A stretch of 64,000 nucleotides of DNA from Lucinisca nassula (GCA_963580285.1 OY757024.1:118235203-118299202); one strand, 5' to 3'. Shown: positions 20,691 through 32,232, counted from the first letter of the stretch. Program-made: numbers and translations. Notes: generated from the letters alone by a model not told the origin.

Positions 20691-20865
20691 AATTATCCAA
20701 TCAAAATGCCGCTTACATATCCACATTTTTTGGATAAAGCTCTTATCTTTCTTGCGGCGTCTTTGATATACCTGTCCAATTCATGCTGTGTAAACACTCA
20801 ATAATTTCAAATTTTAATGAGAATCAAGAGCGTTTATTGCACCCTTGAAAAAATCACGGGATAAT

Positions 20866-21345
20866 CAGTCTGATTTGATATATTAAAATTTAACTAAGCG
20901 TATAATAAAATGTTTTGCTTTTACTTTCCTGTCATTTATTTATTTATTTACACATATTATCATGTGGGGTTTAGTTATAGATATACAATGTTGAAGCATC
21001 AAGAATACATGCCTACATATGTTTGACCCCCAGAAACCCCATTTTCATTTTGTGAAACTTGGGTTTATTGGGGTATATATCACAATCACAAACCGCGCAA
21101 CAAAAGTACCGCATTGGAACGATCAATAAAATATCAGTCTGATTTGATATATTAAAATTTAACTAAGCGTATAATAAAATGTTTTGCATTTACTTTCCTG
21201 TCATTTATTTATTTAGTTACGCATATTATCATGTGGGGCTTAGTTCCAGATATACAATGTTGAAGCATCAAGAAAACACGCCTATATATGTTTGACCCCC
21301 AGAAACCCCATTTTCATTTTGTGAAACTTGGGTTTATTGGGGTAT
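20866..21345. repeat. Left-arm-specific tandem duplication (269-bp offset)
   Basis: About 211 bp starting CAGTCTGATTTGATATATT at 20866 recurs from 21135. The right arm has this segment once (about 50490-50700), so the duplication came after the arms formed. Confidence 0.8.
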
Positions 21346-21540
21346 ACATTATTTTCCTTATTTTTGCTGAAAACATAGATTGTTGGTACTCTTTAGTACT
21401 CTTTATCAGAAGCGGTTCTAATGAGTACCCACAATCTATGTTTTGGAGCAGACTTGACAAAAATAAAGTATACCTTTGTTAATCCCCGATTTTCTTTATG
21501 TATAGTTTGGTCTTCAAGGGTTTCAAATACGCATGATGAT
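21267..21540. mobile_element. H-element, left arm
   Basis: Starts AAGAAAACACGCCTATATATG. The hairpin is degraded by a repeated TAGTACTCTTTA; its mirror copy is at about 50280-50560. Confidence 0.65.
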
Positions 21541-21550
21541 GACTCGAATC

Positions 21551-21842
21551 GCGCCCGCCATCGGGGCCTGGACAAATAAAATGGGCTACACAGTGCTTCC
21601 GCGCAGAGTTGAAACCGACCGAACTTGAGCACTGGTTAACAGCTTAGGTCTAAGCATGCCCAGGAAAAGTGATGCGAGTCGGACCACTCCTTAAACCCCA
21701 GCGGTTTCTATTGGCGGTAGGGCTTGAGATGTCATTTCATCTCAATGTCGTGTAAAATCCCACAAAATCGGAAGTAACGTCTCCAAAATGACTTGAATAG
21801 TGTTGACGGGGACGTAAAACCTCAACTCAAACAAACAAACAG
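21551..21842 (+). mobile_element. SINE-G, left arm
   Basis: Head GCCCGCCATCGGGGCC; tail GTTGACGGGGACGTAAAAC. It is mirrored by the antisense copy at 49982-50272, so insertion predates palindrome formation. Confidence 0.85.
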
Positions 21843-21899
21843 ATAACTCGAAAAGCTTTCTTATTTCGAAAGAATGTTTCCTGTTTCCTATCAAAGAAA

Positions 21900-22265
21900 A
21901 AAGTGTGTGTGTTGGGGTGGGGGGGGGAGGGGGGGGGGGGGGAGGAGGAGGGCGGCAAACTCATTCGTTTTTGTCTGTAAAAAAAAAAACGAAACATTTC
22001 GTTTTTGGGTGGTAAAATTTTCCAGTATATCTGAAAAGGCGCGTTTTCGTAATATCTTGTGATATTCAAGCAAAGAATAAGAATGTGCGTAAATACTGCG
22101 CGGAAGCGCAGGCAGATGCATGTATGTGTGTGCGGAGCGCGTTTTAGTTGTAAGTTTCACAAACAACTAAGGTAAAATATATAAGGGCCTACTACCACTA
22201 CCACTATATCTTTAAATACCACTATTAATATCACTATTATATCTGCCATAACTACTACAACTACA
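21900..22265. other. G-rich tract and unique palindrome-arm sequence
   Basis: About 21909-21955 is a G-rich run; its C-rich counterpart is at about 49860-49905. The following sequence contains a small hairpin (TGCGCGGAAGCGCAGG) that is also present in the right arm. Confidence 0.6.
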
Positions 22266-22369
22266 TCTATATAAGCCTGCCCAGGAAAAGCGTGGATAGG
22301 TAAACTGACCGGCTCAAAAATGATCTAAAACAGTGTTAACTGGAATGTTAAACTCCAATACAAACAAAA
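22266..22369 (+). mobile_element. SINE-T 3' fragment
   Basis: TATAAGCCTGCCCAGGAAAA through AGTGTTAACTGGAATGTTAA to CCAATACAAACAAAAC. The right-arm copy (49457-49553) is separated from the neighbouring array by a 7.2-kb insertion. Confidence 0.8.
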
Positions 22370-22675
22370 CTACTACCGCCACTATTCACGCTACCTCTGT
22401 AACCACTACTTCATCTATGTCTACCACAGTCACTAGTACAAGTAGTTGTAGCAGTAGTAATTGTAATAGCAGAAGTAGTACAAGTATAACTACTAGTAGT
22501 AGTAGTAGTTGTTGTTGTTGTAGAAGTAGAAGTAGTAGCAATAGAAGTAGAAGTAGTAGGTATAGTAGTAGTAGTTGCAGTAGTAGTAGCAGTTATACTC
22601 GTAGTAGGTGCAGTAGCATAAGCAGCAGCAGCAGTAGTAGCAGTAGCAGAAGTAGTAATAGTAGTAGTTTCTTTG
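22370..22675. repeat. Trinucleotide (TAG/CTA) array, left arm
   Basis: Begins with CTA-rich sequence containing CACGCTACCTCTGTAACC, then switches to TAG-rich. The inverted partner is 41730-42233. Confidence 0.9.
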
Positions 22676-23235
22676 GTTGAATTTTGATTTAACGTTCCCG
22701 TCAACACTACTTAGGTCATTTTGGAGATGTTGCTTCAAGTTTAATTTGTTTGATTTAGATTTAATGTCCCCGTCAACTCTGTATAGGTCATTTTGGAGAC
22801 GTTGCTTGCAATTTTGTGGGACTTTTACCCAATATTGAGATGAAAGGACATCTCACGCCCAGCCGCCCAATGAAACCAGCATGGACTGTTCGACTCGCAC
22901 CACTTTTCCTGGGCAGGCTTAGAACCTCTAAGCAGTTTACCAGTACTCATGTGCGGTCGTTTCAGCTCTGCGTGGAAGCATCATGCAGCCCAATCTATTT
23001 CTTCAAGTCCCGATGGGCGGGGCCGTGCTTACAGTTTTGTGGGACGTTTACCCGACACTGAGATGACATAGCATCTCAAGCCCTGTCGTCCAATTATATG
23101 CATTGAACGGTCTGACTCACATTACTTTGCATGTGAAGGCTTAGTCCTTTTAAGCGGTTTACCAGTACTCGTTCTTCGGTTTCAGAACTGCGTGGAAGCA
23201 CCATGCGGCCCAATCTATTTCTTCAAGCCCCGATG
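22676..23235 (-). mobile_element. Three SINE-G copies or pieces in series
   Basis: A tail fragment (22676-22740), a near-complete copy (22742-23023) and a copy lacking its tail (23024-23235). The same series occurs reversed at 41152-41716. Confidence 0.8.
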
Positions 23236-23518
23236 TCTGTTTTTTTTTATTGGAGTTTAACGGTCCAGTCAGCACTTTTTTAGGTCATTTGTGAGCCGGT
23301 CAGTTTTTCCTATCCACAATTTCCTGGGCAGGATTAACCAGTACAGTGCACTTTCTTTCGCTAGAAACTCGCAACTGGCGGAAGGGAGAGAATGACCGTA
23401 AAACGATTGCATGATCAATCTCCACGAAAGAATGTTGCCGACCCCGGCAGGTATCGAACCTGTGTCCTCCTGATCACCAGTAAGACGCGCATCCGACTGA
23501 GCTACCGAGGCCGGCACC
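23236..23518 (-). mobile_element. SINE-T with 11-bp target duplication
   Basis: AAGCCCCGATG at 23225-23235 and 23519-23529. The head on the minus strand has loop CTGGTGA. The mirror position near 41125-41150 keeps only the tail, so the right-arm copy was truncated later. Confidence 0.85.
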
Positions 23519-23529
23519 AAGCCCCGATG

Positions 23530-23610
23530 AGTGGTTTAGTAGTAGTAGTAGTAGTAGTAGTAGTATTGTTGGTAATGGTAGAAGTAGTAGAAGTAGTAGT
23601 TGTAGTAGTA
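23530..23610. repeat. (TAG)n tract
   Basis: Near-perfect GTA repeats with a few variants. Confidence 0.9.
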
Positions 23611-23894
23611 TTTTGTTTGGTTTGATTTGAGGTTTAACGTCCTCGCTAACACTATTTAGTTCATTTGAGACGTTGCTTCCAATTTTGTGAGACTTTTACC
23701 CGACACTGAGATAAAATGACATCTAAATCCCTGCCGCTGAATGAAAACAAAAGGTTTATAAGCATGGACGCGCCGACTGGCAGCAATTTTCCTGGGTAGG
23801 CTTAGACGTTCTAAGCGGATTACCAGTACTCATGTGCGGTCGGTATCAGCTCTGCGTGGAATCATCGTTTCTCCAAACCCCGATGGGCGGGGGC
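23611..23894 (-). mobile_element. SINE-G within TAG arrays
   Basis: Antisense copy flanked on both sides by (TAG)n. Confidence 0.85.
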
Positions 23895-23967
23895 GGTGTT
23901 GTAGTAGTGGTAGTAGTAGTAGTAGTAGTAGTAGTAGTTGTTGTAGTTTCAGTTGTAGCATTGGTTA

Positions 23968-24008
<41 letters not shown>

Positions 24009-24015
24009 TAAGTAT
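23895..24015. repeat. (TAG)n tract
   Basis: Interrupted TAG repeats containing GTTTCAGTTGTAGCATTGG. Confidence 0.9.
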
Positions 24016-24190
24016 TTTGTTTGTTTAATTTGAGGTTTAACGTTCCCGTGAACACTATATAGGTCATTTTGAAGACGTTGCTTCCAATTTTGTGGGACTT
24101 TTACCCGACATTGAGATGAAATGAAATCTCAAGCCCTGTCGCTCAATGAAATCAATAGGGTTTATAAGCATGGATGGTCCGACTCGCGCG
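24016..24190 (-). mobile_element. SINE-G, head missing
   Basis: Antisense copy ending abruptly at GACTCGCGCG. Confidence 0.8.
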
Positions 24191-24247
24191 TATAAGTAAA
24201 TATTGCAGTTGTAGTAGTAGTAGTAGTAGTAGTTTTGAAAGTAGTGG

Positions 24248-24540
24248 TTTTTGGTTGGTTGATTTGAGGTTTAACGTCCCCGTCAACACTGTAAAGGTCA
24301 TTTTGGAGACGTTGCTTCCAATTTTGTGGGACTTTTACCCGACATTGAGATGAAATGACATCTCAAGCCCTGTCGCCCAATGAAACCAATAGGGTTTATT
24401 AGCATGGACGGTCCGCCTCGCACCGCAGTTCCTTGACAGGCTTAGATCCTCTAAGCGGTTTACCAGTACTAGTGTGGGGGCTGGATTCAGCTCTGCGTGG
24501 AAGCATCATGCAGCCCATATATTTCTTCAAGTAGTGGTAG
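24248..24540 (-). mobile_element. SINE-G
   Basis: Antisense copy; GATTTGAGGTTTAACGTCC to CATATATTTCTTCAAG. Confidence 0.85.
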
Positions 24541-24551
24541 CAGTACAGAAG

Positions 24552-24840
24552 TTGTAGTTGACTGATTAATTGTTTTGGATTTAACGACACGCAACCCATT
24601 CGGGTCAGTTTGTGTCGTCTCCAAGAGAAAGAAAGAAAAGACATAGAAGAGATAGTAGAGGAGATGAAAGTGAGGGACAGAGGATAAAGAGGAAAAGACT
24701 GGAAGTGTGGAAAGATAAGAACAAACAACACCCCCTCTACCCTTACCTGCTGTAAGGACATCAGGCCTTATCCAACCGCAGGCCAATATCAGTTGACACA
24801 AGATACACGCCACCTTTGCCTCACCCACCACTCCCACAGA
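24552..24840 (-). mobile_element. SINE-like repeat, copy 2
   Basis: The plus strand reads TTTTGGATTTAACGACACGC, GTGTCGTCTCCAAGAGAAAG, CCCCCTCTACCCTTACC and GCCAATATCAGTTGACAC. It is a fuller version of 19431-19621. Confidence 0.55.
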
Positions 24841-24926
24841 AGTAGTAGTAATACAAGTGGTTAGTGTGTTAGTAATATTAGATGGTGATGACTTCATGTA
24901 ATACCGCGCGGCGTGAAGGTGAAAGC

Positions 24927-24964
<38 letters not shown>

Positions 24965-24989
24965 AAGTAGTAGTAGTAGTAGTAGTAGC

Positions 24990-25045
<56 letters not shown>

Positions 25046-25062
25046 AAATGATAGCAGCAGTT
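24841..25062. repeat. (TAG)n tract
   Basis: Almost uninterrupted GTA repeats from about 24930 to 25045. The poly-Ser and poly-Val open frames here are translations of the microsatellite. Confidence 0.95.
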
Positions 25063-25357
25063 TTTTGTTTGTTTGATTTGAGGTTTAACTTCCCCGAAAC
25101 ACTGTATAGGTCATTTTGGAGACGTTGCTTCCAATTTTGTGGGACTTTTACCCGACATTGAGATGAAATGACATCTCAAACCCTGTAGTCCAATGAAACC
25201 AATACTGTTTATAAACATGGATGACGCGCACCGCTTTGCCGGGACAGGCTTCGATCCTCTAAGCGATTTTCCAGTACTCGTGTGCGGTCTGTTACAGCTC
25301 TGCGTGGAAGCATCATGCAGCCCATCTGTTTCTTCAAGCCCCGATGTTCGGGGACCC
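25063..25357 (-). mobile_element. SINE-G
   Basis: Antisense copy. Part of its head region is mirrored at about 41033-41086. Confidence 0.85.
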
Positions 25358-26607
25358 GACTGTAGCAGCAGAAGCAAAAATAGAAGTAGTAGTAGTAGTA
25401 GCAGTAGTAGTAAAAATAGAAGTAGTAATAGTAGCAGTGGTAGAAGTAGTAGCAGTAGTATTAGAAGTAGCAGTAGTAGTAGTGTCGTAGTAGTAGAAGT
25501 TGAAGTAACAGTTGTTGTTGTAGAAGTAGTACTAAACGTAATAGTAGTAGTAGCTGTTGTTGTTGTTGTTGTTTTTGTTGAAAAAGTAATAGAAGTGGCA
25601 GTAGCAGAGGTGGTGGTAGTAGTAGTAGTAGTTGTAGTAGTAGTAGTGGTAGTGGTAGTAGCAGAAGTAGTAGTGGTAGTAGTAGTAGCAGTAGTTGTAG
25701 AAGTAGTAGCAGTAGAAGCCATAGTTGTAGCGATTATGAGAAGATTATTAGCAGTTATAGTTGTAGTAGTGTTTTAAAATGTAGAAATGTTTGGAACAGA
25801 AGAAGCCATTGTAGCAGTAGTAGTGTTGTTATATTATTGGCAGAAGTCGTATTATTATAACTTCTATGATTATTATTATTAGTAGTAGTAGTAGTTGAAG
25901 TAGTAGTAGTTGCAAAAGAAATAGTAGTTTTAATTACAATTGCAGGTGAAGTAGCATAAGCATTGGTGAAACTTGTAGAAGTAGTAGCTGTCACAACATC
26001 TACAAACTTACAATAATAGCTACTACTACTGCTACTACTACTTTTACTACTACTACTTCTATTTCTACAACTTCTATTACTACTACTTTTGTCATAGTAG
26101 TAGCAACTCTAACTGTAGTACTGTAATAGTAGTAATAGTAGTAGTAGAAGTAGTAGTTGTAGTTATAGTTAGTAGTAGCAGAAGTAGTAGTAGTGAATGT
26201 AGCTGTCGTAGTAGTAGAAGTAGTAGTAGTTGTTGTAGCAGAAGTAGTAGTAATAGTAGTAGTAGGAGTAGTAGTAGTAGTAGTTGTTGTTGTTGTTGTA
26301 GAAGTATTTTAAGTATTAGAATAAGCAGTAGCAGTAGTAGTAGAAGTAGTAGAAGAAGAAATAGTGGAAGTTGTAGCAGCATTAGAAGTGGTAGGGGGAA
26401 TAGCAGTAATAGTACTAGTAGTAGAAATAGTAGCAGTAGAAGCCATAGTTGTAGAGATTATGACAATACTAGTAGCAATTATAGTAGTAGTAGTGCTTTA
26501 AAATGTAGAAGTGTTTGAAGTAGAAGAGGCCAATGTAGCAGTAGTAGTGTTGTTGTCTTATTAGTAAAAAGCGTATTATCATTACCATTATTAGTTTAAA
26601 CTAATTT
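25358..26607. repeat. TAG-dominated trinucleotide array, left arm
   Basis: Mostly AGTAGTAGAAGTAGCAG-type sequence on the plus strand, with a CTA block at about 26010-26090. Landmarks GCCATAGTTGTAGCGATTATG and TGCAAAAGAAATAGTAG recur inverted at about 40440-40680. A second cycle (26430-26600) is mirrored near 39700-39860. Confidence 0.9.
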
Positions 26608-26858
26608 ATTTAAGTTCGATTGCGATGGAAACTTCAAGCTTATTTAATCGCTCTCGAACACTCATTCCGGATGTTTTCACATGCGCGAAAGAGAGGCAGT
26701 GACTATTACACCACTGCTACCCATTTACACCTGGGTGAAGTTAGGCAGTGTCATTACGTGTCTTGCTGAAGGAGACACCTCGATACCGGGTGCCGGATTC
26801 GAACGCACAACCTCTCGATCATGAGTCGAACGTGATAACCACTTGCGCTATCGAGGAT
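26608..26858 (-). mobile_element. SINE with tRNA-Met(CAT)-like head
   Basis: On the minus strand the head reads CCTCGATAGCGCAAGTGG, loop CTCATGA (anticodon CAT), B box CGTTCGAATCC, 3' acceptor TATCGAGG. A body then extends to ATCGCAATCGAACTTAAATA. Copies occupy the equivalent places at 31545-31650 and, inverted, 39473-39690. Confidence 0.75.
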
Positions 26859-27102
26859 GACAATTACCATTATTATTATTTTTAGTAGTAGTAGTAGTAG
26901 TAGTATTTGTAATAGTAGTAGTTGCAAAAGTAGTAGTAGTTTTAATTGCAATTGCAGGTGCACTAGTATAAGCATAAGTGAAACTTGTAGAAGTAACTGT
27001 AACAACAACTACTAATTCTACAATAGCAGCTACTACTACTGCTACTACTACTACCACTACTACTACTATTACTACTACTACTTCTACTACTTCTTTTACC
27101 AA
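26859..27102. repeat. TAG then CTA array, start of unit A
   Basis: TAG-rich to about 26985 with landmark TTTTAATTGCAATTGCAGG, then CTA-rich. It parallels 31650-31810 and is mirrored at 39230-39470. Confidence 0.9.
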
Positions 27103-27347
27103 AGTCGTTAAAATGGTACTAGATGCTCCTCGCTTGGCACTCAGATTTACGGGAGCTAGGACTTGTCTACCCAATGTCAGGATAATGTGACTGGGTGTGG
27201 TATCGTGTAATGTGTCTGGAACATGATACTTCAGTGAGGCAGCTCTATAAAAGTGAGCATTGAGCTCCCTGTCGCAACCAGACACCGTCGTGATATGACT
27301 GAAAAATTGTTGAAAGCGACGTTAAACCCAAATTCTCAAACACACTC
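27103..27347 (+). mobile_element. 5'-truncated SINE private to unit A
   Basis: Matches the 3' three-quarters of the SINE at 54741-55058 (GGCACTCAGATTTACGG, GTGACTGGGTGTGGTATC, TTGAAAGCGACGTTAAACCC). Unit B lacks it at the corresponding place. Confidence 0.8.
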
Positions 27348-27423
27348 TACTATTTCTAGCACTATTTGTATTGCTACAACTTGTAATATTACTACTTTTT
27401 GTCATAGTAGTTGCAGTTGTAAC

Positions 27424-27462
<39 letters not shown>

Positions 27463-28887
27463 CGTATTATTAGTAGTAGTAAAATAATTAATAATAGTAA
27501 TAGCAGTAGAAGTAGTAGTAGTAGTTATAATAGCAGTAGTAGCAGAAGTAGTAGAAGTAATAGTAGTAGAAGTAGTAGCTGCTGTAGTAGTAGTAGTAGA
27601 TATAATCAGAGTAGCTGCAGCAGTATAAACAGTCGAACAATTTTTATTTTTATTATTATTATTTCTATTATTTTAGTAGTAGAAGTAGCAGAAGTAGTAG
27701 TTGTTGTATAAGTATAAGTAGCAGTAGCAGTAATAATAATCATCGTGGTAGTGGTAGTTATAATTGTAGAAGTAGTGGTAATAGTAGTAGTAGAAGCGGA
27801 AGTCATAGAAGAAGTAGAAATGCTAACAGTAAAATGCGAAGTAGTTGTGGTAGTCGTAGTAGTAGTAGTAGAAGTAGTAGCAGTAATAGTAGCAGAAGTA
27901 GAAATAGTAGTAGTTGTTGTTGTAGTACGTAGTAGTAGGAACAGTAGTGCTATTATTTCTGCCATAATTAGGTCGACTACTGCTGCTACTACTACAACAT
28001 CAACAACAATAAAGTCTACCACGAGTACTACTACTACCACTACTTATCCTGCCAATGTAACCATTGCGGCTTTAACTTATACTAAACAATTGTAGTAGTT
28101 GTTATAGTAGCTGCAGTAATAGTAATAGTAGTAGTATGGTACAATAAATAATAGTACAAGCAGTAGTAGAAGTCCAGTAATGGTAGCAGTAGTAGAAGTA
28201 GTAATAGTAGTACTAGAAGTAGAGGAGCAGTAGTAGAAGTACCACTAGTAGAAGTAGAAGTTTCGGTGGTATACTGATATTGAAGGAGTAGCAGCAGCAG
28301 TGGTATTGAAAGTAAAATTAGCAGTAACAGAATTATTAGTAGGAAAACAATAATTAAAAGAAAAAGCAGTAGTAGAAGTCAAGCAGTAGTAGCAGTAGTA
28401 GAAGTAGTCGTAGTAGTAGCAGTAGTAGAAGTAGAAATTTCAGTAGCACTCCTGGTTAAAGTTGAAGTAGTTGTATAAGTAAAAATTGTATGAGTAGTAG
28501 CAGTAGTCGTTTTAGTTTCAGCTCTGCGTGGAAGCACCATGCAACCCAATATACTTCTCCAAGCCCCGATGAGTAGTAGTATTAGTAGTTGTAGTAATAG
28601 CAGTAGCAGTAGCAGTAGAAATAATAGTTGTATTTGATGTTGCAGTTGTTGTCGCAGTAGTAGAACTACCACTTATATTATTACTGCTACTACTACCACT
28701 GCCACATATACTACTTCTACTACTACAACAACTAGTATTAATTCTACTTCTACAACAACAAATGCTACCAATACTACAACTTTTAGCACTACTACTACAG
28801 TAACTACTTCTACTACAGCAACAACAACTACTACAACCACTTGAACTTTTTCTTCTACGACTACGCCTACTACTACAACTACTACTA
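27348..28887. repeat. Trinucleotide array of unit A
   Basis: TAG-rich with landmarks AACAGTCGAACAATTTTTAT (27620) and TAATTAGGTCGACTACTGC, a SINE-G head fragment (about 28512-28572), then a switch to CTA-rich from 28670. Colinear with unit B about 5.18 kb downstream, and inverted relative to 37.7-38.85 kb. Confidence 0.9.
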
Positions 28888-30235
28888 CGAGGACTGTAAA
28901 ATTATATGAAAGCAACTAAGCACATAAAAATGATTCCGTGATAGATTTCGATGAAAAATTTATTTTGTCCCCTAAAAGTATTCCCCTTTAACAGATATAC
29001 AAACTTTCAGTCTTCTGATCCAATCATTGAATGCATTTTGGTAGTCTTTTCGAGGTATACTATGAAGGCACTTGAATATTGCAGAACCGAGGTGTTTGCG
29101 CTGTACAAATTTTCGACCAGAAAGGTATTTTTTAGCCGCGGGAACAAAAAAAAGTCACAAGGGGCAAGGTCAGGGGAATACGGGGGGTGAGGGAGTACAA
29201 CAACCTTTTCCTGCTTCAGATAGTCTTGCACAATGAACGCCTTGTGCGATGACGCATTGTCATGTAGCAATCTGACATTGGCCAAACCAGTTGCGGGTCT
29301 TCGTTCTTTGAAATATCTTTGAAAAATCTTCAATTTTCGAAGAACTTTATTCTTGTAAAACTTCGCATTTACAGATTTGCCTTTAGGCACAGCAACCTGA
29401 ATAGTAGGGCCCTGATTTGAAAAGAATATGGCATACATTACCTTCTTGACGCTCATGGTCGCTTTGCAATGCATGGTCTTTTGCAATACTTTGTTGCCCA
29501 TATATTGTTCTGAATCTTTCGTTTTGGCTAAAAAAGTGAACCCATGCCTCGTCACCTGTGACGACATTAGCGAAATACCGTGCATTGTAATTTGGAAGTT
29601 TTTTAAGCAACTTCTTGGCGCACTGAACGCGTGTCTTTTTCTGCTCATCTGTCAACAGATGGGGAATTCATCTAGCACAGATCTTTCTCATTTTCAAATC
29701 CCGTTTCAGAATTGTATGATCTGCTCCTATTGAGATGCCAACCATACTAGCTTTTTGCCTAGTGGTGTATCGTGCATCGGTAGCAACTATTTCTTTCACT
29801 CTAGCAACCATCTTGGCAGATGTTGCTCTTTTCGGCCGACGATCATGTGGTGCATCTTCTGTTGAGCCTAGCCCACAGCTGAATTTCTTACACCAACGAA
29901 AAACTGTCGGAAAAGACATTTCATTATGCCCATAAACCGAACATATTTAATCAAAAATGTCTTTGCACCGTATACCAAGAATACAACGATTCTTAATATA
30001 GGACCGTATTTCAACGGCGTACTCTGACCTTCTTCCAGCCATGTTTTGTATTAGTATTCAAGAGTAGACAGTGTTTATCGAACGATATACATTGCTAAAG
30101 TGGACGGATTTAAACAATTTTGGTATCAATGTATAGGTAAAATGTTTTTCTACGCTGTGATATTTATTTCAAGGTGATTTTCGCATTAGTGCATGAGAAA
30201 ACGTTCTACTTGCATTCATATTTGAACAGTCCTCG
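28888..30235 (-). mobile_element. Mariner (DD34D) element, complete but inactive
   Basis: The 1348-bp element has inverted termini beginning CGAGGACTGT at both ends and is flanked by TA (28886-28887, 30236-30237). It sits inside a CTA array. Unit B at about 34070 shows the exact empty site with a single TA, confirming the boundaries. The transposase remnant fills 28972-30042. Confidence 0.95.
28972..30042 (-). pseudogene. Mariner transposase, disrupted
   Basis: Reading from ATG at 30042-30040 the frame spans 357 codons, a typical mariner length. It has two nonsense codons: TAA at 29947-29949 (codon 32) and TGA at 29668-29670, replacing the Trp of the usual (K/R)WxPHxLT motif. Two compensating frameshifts lie near 29420-29460 and in the A/T run at about 29128-29133. 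The catalytic triad is recognisable: VTGDEAWVHF, then LHDNASSHKA, then YSPDLAPCDFFLFP, with 34 residues between the last two aspartates. The N-terminal part includes a recognisable helix-turn-helix remnant. It cannot make a functional enzyme. Confidence 0.95.
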
Positions 30236-31544
30236 TACTATTTCTGCTCCTACTGCTACTACTGCTACTGCTTCTATTACTACTACTATTACTATTACCA
30301 CTACCTCAACTAGTAGACATACTTCTACTACTGCTGCTACTACATCTATTTTACTACTACTGCTACTTCTACTACTACTAGTACTACTACTGCTACTTCT
30401 ATTACTACTACTACATTATCAACAATAACAACAACTACTTCCTCTACTACTACAACTTCTAGTTCTACTACTACTACTACTACAGCTTCTACATCTACTG
30501 CTACTTCTACGACTACAACTTCTACTAACACTACAACAACAACTAATAATAATAATAATTATAATAATAGAAATAATAATACGGCTAGTGATACAATACA
30601 ACAACACTACTCCTTCTACAACTGCTTCTTCTACTCCTACCACTTAAACATTTGAAGCACCACTTCTGCTACTACTTCTAAAACTAGTTCAACCACTCGT
30701 AGTAGTAGCAGTAGTAGAAGTAGTAATGATTGTAGCAGTAGTATTAAAATACTACTACTGCTACAACCATTTGTAGAAGTAGTTATGATTGTAGCAGTAG
30801 TAGTAATGATTGTAGCCGTAGTAGTAAAATACCTGTATTTTACTACTAGTGCTGCAATCATTCCCACTTCTAGTACTGCTACTACTATTACTAGTGCTAG
30901 TAATGCTTCTACTATTACTACGACGCATAAAACAACACTTTTACTACTACTAGTTCTAATACTGCTGCTACTACCTGTATTTTACTACTACTGCTACTAA
31001 ACTACTTCTACTACTACTGTTTCTCTTTTAAGCAATACTGCTACTACTACTACTACTATTGCTTTTGCCATTACGCCGCGCTGTAAAACAAGAAATCAAC
31101 TCAATCTAATATTGGTATCACAGGTAGTTTAGGTCGTAGTACCAAAGCGTTAATCCAAAATCATTAATCCATAGACAAAGTATTATCACACTAATTGCTT
31201 ACATTACTACTACTTCTGTCACTGCTGCTACTACTTTCAATACTACTACTGCTACCATTCCTACAATATTTACTTATACTACTACTTCTACTATAACTAG
31301 TACAACTACTGATTCTTCTACTTCTACTACTGCTACTACTACTACAGCTACTGTTACTGAACTTCTACTACTGCTTGTTTATTATTTATTTACCATACTA
31401 CTACTATTATAATTTTAAGAGTAGTAGTAACAATAGTAGCATTAGTAGCACTAGTAAAAGTAGTAGCAGCAGTAGAAGTAGTAATAATTGCAGTTGTAGT
31501 CGTAAAATACAAGTATAATACAAGTATTTTACTACAACTGCTAT
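30236..31544. repeat. CTA-dominated array, end of unit A
   Basis: CTA-rich with switches to TAG at about 30700-30840 and 31420-31520. Non-trinucleotide landmarks: ACGCCGCGCTGTAAAACAAG (31073) and AATCATTAATCCATAGAC. They recur in unit B near 35246 and 35330. Confidence 0.9.
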
Positions 31545-31650
31545 TACGTGTCTTGGATAAGGAGACACATCGATACCGGGTGCAGGATTCGAACGCAAAA
31601 CCTCTCGATCAGCAGTCGAACGCGATAACGACTGCGCTATCGAGGATGAC
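31545..31650 (-). mobile_element. tRNA-headed SINE fragment at start of unit B
   Basis: The same locus as 26608-26858 but with only the head retained; its anticodon loop reads CTGCTGA in place of CTCATGA. Confidence 0.7.
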
Positions 31651-31810
31651 AATTACCATTATTATTATTAGTAGTAGTAGTAGTAGTAGAAGTAGTAGTA
31701 GTAGTAATAGTAGTAGTTGCAAAAGTAATAGTAGTTCTAATTGCAATTGCAGGTGCAGTAGTATAAACATAAGTGAAACTTGTAGAAGTTGTAGCTGTAA
31801 CAACAACTAC
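31651..31810. repeat. TAG array of unit B
   Basis: Parallel of 26876-27005, with the TAATTGCAATTGCAGGTGC landmark. Confidence 0.9.
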
Positions 31811-32130
31811 AAAGTAGAAGTAAAACAAAGATCAGGAATCGATACAATTAACTTACTCCACCCATCAAAGACACCAAAGGGAAAGAAACACAAACATTAA
31901 GCGACCAGACCATAATGGAAACCTAAACAAAGGAAGACCATAAGGACAGTTACTCTCCCACAAAATGGCCATCCTAAATAAAAAGACACAAGTGATACAC
32001 ACAGTAAGTAACAAACAACACCATAAATAAACCGCCACAGAAGAACCGCCTTGGAACGGTCAGTGGAATGATTTCCACTGGGGGCTTAAATCGATTTTAC
32101 GTGGCCACAATCCTCGCCCTTACTTCTGGC
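31811..32130. mobile_element. Unclassified 320-bp insertion private to unit B
   Basis: Non-trinucleotide sequence placed between AACAACTAC and GAATTCTACTATAGCAGC, which are adjacent in unit A. It contains TTACTCTCCCACAAAATGGCC and CAATTAACTTACTCCACCC. Their complements lie at about 43830-43870 and 44215-44270, so it is a dispersed repeat. Confidence 0.6.
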
Positions 32131-32178
32131 GCGAATTCTACTATAGCAGCTACTACTACTGCTTCTTCTTCTACTACT

Positions 32179-32232
<54 letters not shown>

